Notes under the pieces: model-generated
What the model was told of the DNA's origin: nothing
Database searches by the model: none
What the model saw: only the letters and a program-made list of their open reading frames with translations
Shown here: positions 55,345 through 64,000 of the stretch, piece by piece
Numbering within the stretch: position 1 is the stretch's first letter
Layout of the letters: the number at the start of each line of letters is the position of its first letter
Program-made: the position numbers and the translations under genes
DNA from: Orychophragmus violaceus
Taxonomy: Eukaryota > Streptophyta > Magnoliopsida > Brassicales > Brassicaceae
Direction of reading: 5' to 3'
Assembly: GCA_030180135.1 (NCBI GenBank)
Contig: CM058233.1
Coordinates: forward strand, 25,205,615 to 25,269,614
DNA length: 64,000 nt

Positions 55345-57590
55345 ACCTTGGCTCAAACTATGAAAGACTATCGACCCATCTCATGCTGCAATGTGATATA
55401 TAAGATTATATCGAAGATCTTAGCCAATAGACTAAAGATAATACTCCCAAAATTCATTGCTCCGAATCAGTCTGCTTTTGTTAAGGACCGACTGCTGATG
55501 GAGAATCTGGTTCTGGCCACAGAGATTGTTAAAGACTATCACAAAGAAGATTTATCTCCTCGATGTGCTATGAAGATTGACATTTCTAAGGCCTTTGATT
55601 CGGTACAATGGGAATTCTTGCTCAACACGTTAAAAGCCCATGATTTTCCTGACATGTACATTCATTGGATTAGACTTTGCATCTCCTCTGCATCGTTCTC
55701 GGTCCAAGTAAATGGAGAATTGGCAGGATACTTCGGAAGTGCTAGGGGGCTACGACAAGGATGCTCACTCTCGCCCTACCTATTTGTAATGTGTATGAAT
55801 GTTCTGTCCAAGAAGCTAGATCGAGCTGCCACTGAGAAACAGATTGGATTCCATCCGAACTGTCAAGGTGTGAATCTAACTCACTTATGTTTTGCTGACG
55901 ATTTAATGGTCTTTGTAGAGGGAAGTAAAAGATCCATTAATGGAGTACTCGATGTGTTTGATGAGTTTGCTAAGTACTCGGGTCTGCATATAAGCATCGA
56001 GAAATCAACAATTTATATGGCTGGGTTAAGAGAAGCAGTTAAGGAAGAGATCCTTCGAGAATTCCCATTTGAATATGGTACTTTACCGGTTCGGTACCTG
56101 GGCTTACCTCTACTAACCAGGCGCATGACTTCAGCTGACTATGCCCCATTGATCGAAAGAATAAAGCAACAAATAAGCTCGTGGACTGTTAGGGAGCTCT
56201 CATTTGCGGGCCGCCTTCAACTATTACGCTCGGTCATTTTCAGTTTAACAAACTTCTGGATGGCTGCTTTTAGGCTCCCAAAGGCTTGCATAAAGGAGAT
56301 AGACAGCTTATGTGCAGCCTTCTTATGGTCTGGACCGGAGTTAAGCAGAAAGAAGGCAAAGGTATCATGGAATGTGGTATGTTCCCCGAAAGAAGAAGGT
56401 GGTCTGGGGCTGAAATCCTTGGAGATAGTAAACAAAGTTTGTGTCCTAAAGATGATATGGAGATCATTATCTACAACAGGGACATTATGGGTGAGCTGGA
56501 TCCAAAAATATTTGATCAGGGACAGCTCTTTCTGGGCGAAACAAGAAACCTCGTCACACGGGTCATGGATTTGGAAAAAAATGCTCAAATACAGAGATCT
56601 TGCCAAGCAGTTCTATAAGCTGGATTTCAAAAGTGGTGACAATATCTCTTTCTGGTATGATAATTGGTCCACCCTTGGCCCTTTATACGCTTGTCTCGGG
56701 CAAAGAGGCTGCATTGATCTTGGTGTGCCGCTGGGTAAAACACTTGGCGAAGTGCTAGCTTCTAACCGAAGGAGAAGACAGAGATATCCCATCTTGAGCC
56801 AGGTAGAGGCAGAGTTATCGACTCTAAAAACAACTCGGGTATTGAATGTTCAAGACGAAGCGTTATGGCTAGGTACGAATGGAGTGTTTAAGAAAAGCTT
56901 CAGCTCGAAGGAGACTTGGGATCTGTTACGTAACCACAACGCTACCTGGAACCCTCACAGGGGAGTATGGTTCTCATTTGCAAACCCAAAGTTTGCGTTC
57001 ATCACTTGGCTAACAGCAAAAAACCGACTGTCAACAGGAGATAGGATGGAGATATGGGGTATGAACTCGCACATAGACTGTGCTTTCTGCCCAGAACCTA
57101 AGGAGACACGCAACCACCTTTTCTTTGTATGCCCATATACGAAAAAGTATGGGAGAAGCTGGCCAAAGGAATGCTGGGAGCGGATTTCACCACTGAATGG
57201 GAAGAACTGGTGGAGCTAATAAGTAAGACTCACTCCTCTAAACTGCTTACTTTCCTTGTGCGCTATGTGTTTCAAGCTACAATCTACAATGTTTGGTGTG
57301 AAAGAAACAATAGAAGACACGGAGAGAGTCCTATGCCTGAGGAAAACATGATAAGGATTATTGATCTTGGGATGAGAAATAGATTATCTACTTTGGCAAG
57401 AGAGGGAGATAACAAATACAGAAAAGGGCTCCAAATATGGTTTGAGAAAAGAGGCTTCTAGGGTGTAAAAGGAGTCGGAAACTAAGGTTTCATTCTAGTA
57501 TGGGAAAACAGTCAAAAAAAGTTGTAAAAAGTATATTTTTTTCTTGAATAAAATTTAACATTTGATTCAAAAAAAAGAGAAAAAATATCT
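55345..57590 (+). mobile_element. L1-type LINE, 5'-truncated, with A-rich tail
   Basis: It starts abruptly inside ORF2 and ends in AATAAAATTTAACATTTG plus an A-rich run near 57570-57590. The missing endonuclease and 5' end are typical of incomplete target-primed reverse transcription. I could not fix a clear target-site duplication. Confidence 0.85.
55348..57461 (+). pseudogene. LINE ORF2: reverse transcriptase and zf-RVT region, frameshifted
   Basis: RT motifs are MKDYRPISCCNVIYKIISK, NQSAFVKDRLLMEN, MKIDISKAFDSVQWEF, GLRQGCSLSPYLFV and the catalytic FADD at about residue 181. Then comes the YLGLPL block and the zf-RVT region (FITWLTAKNRLSTGDRM, CAFCPEPKETRNHLFF). The frame runs to 57219. 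A frameshift near 57140, in an A-run, moves the C terminus (EKVWEKLAKGMLGADF... WFEKRGF) to the frame ending 57461. N-terminal endonuclease sequence is absent. Confidence 0.9.
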
Positions 57591-57868
57591 GAAATTTTCT
57601 TTTATGGAAGTCACTAGAGAGGATGGGATATTAAATGCTCTGGTACAAGTTTACCAAAGAAAATCTCATTCTCGTTAATTAAACAAATGTGTACAATTGG
57701 GGTTTATATACTATTGTGAATGTGGCCTAAACCCAAGCCAAACCAAAATATATACTGGTCTATAGAATACCAGTTCACTATTTATGACAGATTTAAATGT
57801 CCTTCTAAAATCCGTCGAATATATTGACAAATAGATTACTTGATCATTGAAAGCGTGTTGGATCATAA
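57591..57868. other. Unassigned sequence between LINE and Helitron
   Basis: No frame or repeat I can name. It is the left flank of the Helitron; the right flank resumes at 59723. Confidence 0.4.
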
Positions 57869-59722
57869 TCTATATATATAAAGAATCTATATATATAAAG
57901 AACGATTTTCTCTCTTCTCTTTAAGCCGACTCGTCATCTCAATTTATTGCACATTATTTTTATTTTATTTAATTTAAATCTATATATATTATTAAAAATA
58001 TAAAAACTCATTTCCATATTATATATCATAAAACCAATATTCAATCAATATAATTTATACTCATCCAAATTTATGGTACATTATTTTTATTTTCATCATA
58101 ATTTAAATAGGTAAATTTTTTACTAAAATATACTCAAAATTTGTTTAATCTTAATAATACTAATTTATTATTTATTAAATATAAATAAGATTTTTCTCTT
58201 CTCTGCAGTCACCTCATCATTTTAATTTATTGCATATTATTTTTATTTCATTTAATTTAAAGATATATATATTATTAAACGAAATATGAAAGGTCATTTC
58301 CATATTATATATTATAAAACCAATATTCAATCAATATAATTTATCTTCATTCAAATTTATGGCACATTATTTTTATTTTCACTTAATGTTTTAAATAGGT
58401 AAGTTTTTTACTAGAATATACTCAAAAATTGTTTAATCTTAATTATACTAATTTATTAATATAATATATCAAAAATAGTAATAACCCAATGATAAAATTA
58501 ATTTGAAATCATCAATTTTAGGAGAAAAATAATAAGAAAAATGGAATACAAATTGATTAACAACAAACATCTAAAATAGAAAATAATCTTTATATATAAT
58601 TCGTCCGTATTTATAAATATATATATTACAGTCGATGTTAGAATCAAAATAGAATAAATTATGAGAATAAATATATCCAATTATTTTTTCTTTAAAATTA
58701 TATTTATAGCAAGATAACCTATAATCTCTTATAAGTTTTATTATAAGAATAAATCAAAACATTCAAATTAGTATTTTCAACTAAAAAGTCAATTAAATAT
58801 TTATAAATATCTCATCATCTTAATTTATTGCACAATATTTTTATTTCATTTATTTTAAATCTATATATTATTAAAAGAAATAAGAAAGATCATTTTCATA
58901 TTGTATATCATAAAACCAAAATTCAATCAATATAATTTATCCTCATTCAAATTTAGGACACATTACTTATATTTTCACTTAATGCTTTAAATATCTAAGC
59001 TTTATTAGTAGACTTTACTCAAATATTGTTTAATATTGATTATACTAATTTATTAATACAAACAAAAGCAAATATAGTAATAATCCAACAATAAAATTAA
59101 TTTTAAATCAGCAATTTTAAGAGAAAATAATAAGAAGAAATGGGGATACAAAATGATTAAAAACAAACATCTAAAATAGAAAATAATCTGAATTATACTG
59201 ATATAATGATATAAATTGAAGCAAAATAGTAATAATCCAATAATAAAATTAATTTTAAATCGGCGATCTTAGGATAAAAATCATAAGAAGAAATGGGGAT
59301 ACAAATTTCATTAACAACAAATATCTAATATATAAGATAATATTTATATATCGATTGACCGTATTTATAAAGACATATATTACACTCGATGTTAGAATCA
59401 AAATAGAATGTACAATGAGAACAAATATAACCAATTAATATTTCTTAAAAAATGTATATTTACAGTAAGATAACTTATAGTCTCTTACAAGTTCTCTTAT
59501 AAGAATAAATCAAAATATTCAAATTAGTATTTTTAACTAAAAAGTCAATTAAATATTTCCAAATATTTATTAGAATTCATGATGTTGTTTCAGAATTTTT
59601 TTTTTTAATATTTTCTATCCGCTCAAAAAATATTAGAATTCAATATATAATTTAGGATTTAAAAATAAATATTGTTTATTTGTTTATCTCCTCACCCGCC
59701 CGTAGGGCGGATTAATTTCTAG
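57869..59722 (+). mobile_element. Non-autonomous Helitron, 1.85 kb
   Basis: It begins TCTATATATATAAAG, a common 5' end in Brassicaceae Helitrons, and ends with the hairpin CCGCCC-GTA-GGGCGG followed by ATTAATTTCTAG. The bases next to it are A (57868) and T (59723), as expected for insertion into an AT dinucleotide without target duplication. The first 17 bp are repeated (57869-57885 and 57886-57902). No Rep/helicase frame exists, so it is non-autonomous. Inside are three diverged direct repeats of about 240 bp. Confidence 0.85.
57930..59050 (+). repeat. Three internal direct repeats of the Helitron
   Basis: Segments at about 57936-58165, 58213-58450 and 58811-59050 each run from AATTTATTGCA through CAATCAATATAATTTAT to TTGTTTAAT. 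A second family (TAAGAA...TGGGGATACAAA with CAACAAA) repeats at about 58510, 59110 and 59265. Confidence 0.7.
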
Positions 59723-60330
59723 TATATGAAGTAAAAAATAAGTCTCTGCTTTATCATGAAGCCAATTATGTTTGTCCCTAGGGTCAAGTTTTCTAGGAAA
59801 CAAACTCCTCGTAGTATCCTCATATTGAAGTAGATGAAAACGAAAAAGCTTCAATGTCCCAATCATATGTGGTGGAAGAGTGGAGATCAGAAACTGTTAG
59901 ATGATTGTTTGCGAGAGCGGGAGATCCAATACGGGCGCAAGCTTCAGATGTAGAGAGCCAATTATCCGACGAGATGTTAATAGATTCTCCACTTCCCACA
60001 CTCTTTCCTAGACCTTTATTTTAAGCTCATTTCCCACAAGGATCCCTCTCCATCTGTGAGAGGAAACTTGTTTTAGGTACTCTCCATAAAGGAGCAGTTT
60101 TGGAAATATTTTCCAAACAAAACTTGTGAGAGAGGTGACTCCGGATTTTTCAGAATACCCCAACTGATTTTTGCGAGGAATGCATCATTGAAGGATTCTA
60201 CCTCGTGAAAATCCAGTTCTCCCTCGCTCTTTGGAAGGTTAAGTCTATCCCAAGCTAACAAGGCCATCTAACGCTTATCCGGGATTATGGGGATATGTGG
60301 ATCTTAATGCAAGACATAGTGTGGGTAGGG
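59723..60330 (-). pseudogene. Decayed LINE ORF2 fragment, C-terminal side
   Basis: On the minus strand, ALLAWDRLNLPKSEGELDFH and NDAFLAKISWGILKNPES (60267-60073) match the block that follows RT in plant L1 proteins. GESINISSDNWLSTS follows in another frame near 59960. DKHNWLHDKAETYFLL (59866-59684) may be the start of the next conserved block. Frameshifts are frequent, and the Helitron adjoins this fragment. Confidence 0.65.
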
Positions 60331-60599
60331 AGTGCAGACATGACTGTTTAAGGAGAACCTGTGTTCCGGCACCCGAAAGAAATTTGGCGTTCAATTGTTG
60401 GATCTATTGCGGATATTATCGATTAGTCACGTAAAGACGTCCTTCTTTCTTATCTCAAAGTTCTCTAGTAAGCCAATATATTTACCTACCCCTCCTTTTA
60501 TTATTCACAGATTTCTGCTTGAGTATTTGAGGAAAAGGTGACTATAAATTAGTTGATATGTCAAGTTGTATTGAAAGCGAGTAACGAAGCAGTAAACGA
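60331..60599. other. Unassigned sequence
   Basis: No reading frame or repeat identified. Part may be the eroded start of the Gypsy LTR that follows. Confidence 0.3.
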
Positions 60600-61175
60600 G
60601 TGTGTAAAATAAGATGGAAAAATCGCTAGGCTCAAGGAATTTTTAGGAAATCAGGAATGTAAATCAATCAATCAATCAAGATTCAAGTGAATGTTCTATA
60701 AATCGAAACACAAAGGTAAAGTCAACCAATTCTCATAGTGGAAACTGTCTATGTCTAAGAACCTAGAATACAAAATCTCTTTGCGAGTTCTAAATTCTAA
60801 ACATATATTCATATCATGTTCGATTTGTTCACAAATTCCCTAAACCAAATCTCTTTGCGAATAGGCAATTCTCTAATACTAGTTCTTTCTACCTAATTAA
60901 CCAACTCTCGCTGCGCTACTCAACCTAATATTAGTCAAACAATAAGAACAACCTAAGATGAAGAACTAAAAGTTATGAATCCCTAATTAATCAATCAACA
61001 TTAAAATCCCTGAAATCACTAACTAGACACCCTGAACCTAACTAGCAAACTACTCAGTCTTGATCAATGAAATACAAATCATATTTGGAATAGAAATCTT
61101 AAAGAGAAATAAATAGATAAAAACTGCGGTTTGAATTCTCTGGAGAGCAGCCCCTAAATATCAGCTACAAACATT
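60600..61175 (-). repeat. Partial Gypsy LTR, Gyp-C subfamily
   Basis: It aligns in patches with 32255-32870: CTCAAGGAATT, TTTGTTCACAAATTCCCTAA, CTTTCT..CTAATTAACCAACT, and GAGAGCAGCCCC near the end. Both termini are missing. It separates two pieces of the decayed LINE. Confidence 0.65.
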
Positions 61176-62150
61176 AAACAAATTTTGGTTTCTGCAAAGG
61201 TTTTCAAGAAATGGATATTCTCGTGCGTAATGAGAAAGTTTTCCGCTATATCTCTGCCAAGTGGTTTGGTGTTTGGAGATGGCTGATCCAAGTAGGGTTG
61301 TAGTCAATAAGTGAGAATATTGGCAAAGATCTTGCATCAGACATTGCAGAGAGCAATGAGTGTATAATATCCCGGCTTTGAAGGGGTTGTTCCCTTTGGG
61401 AATAGACACTCATATGTCTCATTGGAACCATCTTTAATTTCCCGACAATATCATTTGTGGTAATGTTCCAAAAAGATTGGTAAAAACCAGCCGAGAAAGC
61501 GTCATTGCCCGTAGCCTTTTCAGAGTGAATGTCAAAAGCTTCTTGCCATATCTCCACGAGACTTGGGATGGCACACAAAGAGATGTTCATGTCTAAGGTA
61601 ACCTTTGGAACTAAGGCTTCGTCTACGATTTTGAGATCTACCGCACCATTAGAGGTGAAAATATTCTGTAAATAACTTTCGAGAGTTTTCCCTTTATGTT
61701 CCTCATCAAACACCGCCTGGCCATTCATATCTTTATATGATCAGTCTATTCTGAGCTCTTCTAGATTTTGTCACTGAATGGAATTATTTTGAGTTGTGAT
61801 CTCCTCCTTTACCCAGAAAATTCTACTTTGTTGTCTCAAAAAACTTCCTCCGCTTTGTAAGCTGCCTCAAGATTTGAAGAAAGCTCTTAAATGGCGCACA
61901 CATCTGGAACCTGTGTCGAGATGACATATTCTAAAGACGGTTGTGTGTCAAGGATTGTTTTGGCACTATTCTCTTTTTTAGCTTTCGAACAAGAGTTCAG
62001 TTCCTTTCGGCATCGCTTGTTTTTTATTTTATTGGGTCCATTCAATCCTTTTTCCAAGCTTCCTCAATAACTTCTCGGACTTAAGTTACGGCTTCGGTCA
62101 TATCTGAAAGGGTTTTCTCTTGAGCTTTGAGACGTCAAGAAAGGTGAGTA
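61176..62150 (-). pseudogene. Decayed LINE ORF2 fragment, region before RT
   Basis: The frame 61728-61246 reads DEEHKGKTLESYLQNIFTS, VTLDMNISLCAIPSLVEIWQ and IHSEKATGNDAFSAGFYQSFW, matching the stretch just before the RT fingers in plant L1 ORF2. An adjoining frame near 61820 reads KILWVKEE. It is on the same strand and in the right order for the piece at 59723-60330, but the RT core is missing between them. Confidence 0.65.
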
Positions 62151-62480
62151 CACTACAAGAAAAACTGTGTTTAGCTACGGATTTTTCTGTAGCTAATTTT
62201 TTCAGCTACGGCATAGCTATGGCTTCAATCCGTAGCTATGCGGTCGCTATCCGCAGCTATATAGCTACGGATTTAAGTCGTAGATATTTGTAGCTATATA
62301 GCTACGAATAGCTACGACACGTTCGTAGAAACCTATAGCTATGAATAGCTACGATAAAAACGCAGAAATATAGCTACGACATATTTCCGTGGCTATTCGT
62401 GGCTATATCTAACGAATATTTAAATATATATGGTATAGCTACAGATAGCTACGAATATATACGTAGCTATTGAAACCCTA
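62151..62480 (+). mobile_element. CACTA (En/Spm-type) transposon end with subterminal repeats
   Basis: CACTACAAGAAAAACTG at 62151 is a CACTA terminal inverted repeat. It is followed by about 300 bp packed with TAGCTACG and its complement CGTAGCTA in both orientations, the usual transposase-binding subterminal region. The other end is not in the window, so the element runs past 64000 or is truncated. Confidence 0.8.
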
Positions 62481-63510
62481 AACAAACCCTAAAACTCTAA
62501 CTAATAAAATTATAATTAGTATAATATATCCAAAACTAAGTTTTAACACTTATAAATTTAAAATCTATTCTAAATCTATTATTTGTAAACATTAAATTAA
62601 AACTTTAAACGCAACATTTAGAACCCTATACCCTAAACCATAATCATACTCTAAACATTAATTTCAATCATAAATTATAAAATCAAAATATAAAAACTAT
62701 TTATAAATACATAAAACTAATATTTAAGCATTTACATATATAGTTTACATAAAACAAATTAAAATTCTAAACCCTAACCTTAAACCCTAAAAAAACTCCA
62801 AAACTCTAAACCCCAAACACATTTAAATTTTTTTATATATTACAATTATAAATTAATATTTTTTAAAATTTTCGTTTTAACCTTTTGTATTACTTATTTA
62901 TAATACTAATCATATATATTTTCAAATCATTTTATGTATTATATATACTCATTTTAATATTTTAAATTACTTTTAATGTTTAAAACTTTTTATAAAGTTC
63001 TTATATAATATAATTATAAATTTAAAACCAAAAAATTAACCATTTATTCGGATTCCGGTCGACCAGGTTAGTTCTTCTCCTTTCTTGTCGTCGATTCTCT
63101 CTTTTTCCCTTTTATTCTCATTTTAATATGGAAAATTGAGCTGGATTGAGCTTCATTGGGGCTGAAGCTCGATTTTAATATTGGGGTTGGTAATTATCGA
63201 ACCTTGGGTTGGTAACCATGTTTTCTTGGCGAATTAGACAATTGAATTGATAATAAATTGAAATCAGTGGTTAATCGTACTGAATCGTATTGCTGTTATC
63301 GTTTTGCCTATTTTGGTCCGAAGAAAAAGTTGCTCAACTTAGTAAAACTTGGTAATAATAGAATCGTAAGAACTGGTAAAACTATGTATTAATAGCATGC
63401 TAGAACTGGTACAAATTGGTAAAACTACAATGGTAGAACTGGTATAACTTGGTATTACTGTTGAAAATTTGAGTGCTAGCTAATGCATATTTTTATGTCA
63501 TTTTCAGAAG
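62481..63510. other. AT-rich interior, possible 5' UTR and intron
   Basis: Repeated TAAACCCTAA-like pieces and AT-rich DNA fill the left half. From about 63060 the composition becomes less extreme. GACCAGGTTAG near 63066 could be a donor and TCATTTTCAG at 63508 an acceptor, placing an intron in front of the frame at 63511. Confidence 0.4.
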
Positions 63511-64000
63511 ATGATGAGTTCTCCTTTCACAAACATACATTTTGATTTTGAAGGACATTATTCAAAGACCGGAGATGGGTATGAATGGATTCCAAGAGAA
63601 GCTCGGTTTTATGGTATATCGTTTAAGACATCATCTATGGAGGAGATAACGTATTCGTTGTTAGTGAATAGGATATGCAGAAAGATTCAATAGATGATTC
63701 TACAAAGAGGCTGAATTTGGGTTATATTCCATTGGTAGTGAAACCTCAAAGGCAGTAGTATATTTTTGATAACGAGGATGTTTATGTGTATCTAACCTCT
63801 GTGGATAAAGAGCAACGAAGAAGTATTTTGCATGTAGAGGTTGTCACTGATTTGGAAATATTTCCGATCACCGAGCAACATTCAAGAGTAGAGAGGGGAA
63901 AACGAGATGGTGGGAGTTATGGTGAGCTTATTTCTAGTGCCCGGGACAATATTGGGGTAATTAATGTTGGTGATGCTACTCATGTTACTGGCGAGGAATC
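63511..64000 (+). pseudogene. MuDR-like transposase, N-terminal region, broken, continues past the window
   Basis: The first frame reads FTNIHFDFEGHYSKTGDGYE and WIPREARFYGISFKTSS and stops at 63693. The expected continuation (DDSTKRLNLGYIPLVVKP) is in a shifted frame with a stop at 63756-63758, then YIFDNEDVYVYLTSVDKEQR and RSILHVEVV to the edge. The pattern GDGYEW, L-x-YIPL, DDEDV-x-x-YL, VEV is that of the region before the transposase core in plant Mutator-like proteins. No catalytic part is visible. It may be a separate element, since CACTA proteins look different. Confidence 0.5.

Noticed and set aside
56217..56606. Minus-strand frame of 129 codons
   Set aside because: Antisense shadow of the LINE RT C-terminal part.
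57591..57868. LTR fragment
   Set aside because: Terminal dinucleotides, PBS or PPT are not visible and no second copy exists in the window, so I left it unassigned.
58498..58680. Hydrophobic 60-codon minus-strand frame
   Set aside because: Chance frame in AT-rich Helitron DNA; isoleucine and leucine runs come from base composition.

Overview
The window is a transposon-dominated stretch of a plant nuclear genome, most likely a Brassicaceae species and probably pericentromeric or otherwise repeat-rich. The grounds are Athila-like Gypsy elements primed by tRNA-Asp, Copia elements primed by initiator tRNA-Met, a TRIM of the type known from Arabidopsis relatives, a Helitron ending in CTAG, a CACTA end, L1-type LINE pieces and a broken REM-type B3 gene. 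There is no bacterial, organellar, rRNA or tRNA gene, and the only host gene I can support is that B3 fragment.

Layout. 1-547 is AT-rich flank. Gyp-A (548-7000, minus) is an Athila-like element without RT or integrase. A B3/REM gene starts at 7388 and is cut by Gyp-B (7590-31310, minus); its coding sequence resumes at 31312-31486. The right LTR of Gyp-B is split by Cop-A (16337-30882, minus), whose left LTR is split by Cop-B (16830-24024, plus). Target-site duplications (gtga, ggttc, catat) and LTR divergence agree on the order. Then come Gyp-C (31515-33256) and a decayed Copia fragment, Cop-D (33257-35137). From 35138 to 54833 lies a tandem array of a non-autonomous Copia derivative with a 4.59 kb unit that keeps gag and protease but has lost integrase and almost all RT. 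Its third unit is interrupted by Cop-C (46072-53898, plus), a full-length Copia with LTRs identical by eye and an open 1325-codon gag-pol. The array ends on a TRIM (54836-55292), followed by a 5'-truncated LINE (55345-57590), a Helitron (57869-59722), decayed LINE and Gypsy-LTR pieces (59723-62150), a CACTA end (62151 on) and a broken MuDR-like transposase start (63511-64000).

The most unusual signal is not a gene. A short module of two palindromes around CGATCG or CGACCG recurs dozens of times in Gypsy LTRs, Gypsy coding linkers, Copia LTRs and Copia leaders. In more than twenty cases the cores are exactly 21 bp apart. The two palindromes pair with each other as a stem-loop, and several copies carry a further outer stem whose sequence differs between copies while staying complementary. 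This looks like a hairpin cassette shared among unrelated retroelement families of one host; its function is unknown.

How the parts work together: Cop-C has everything needed for its own retrotransposition. The array units and Gyp-A could move only with proteins supplied by relatives. The other elements are disabled by stops, frameshifts or nested insertions. All nucleotide counts and comparisons were made by eye.
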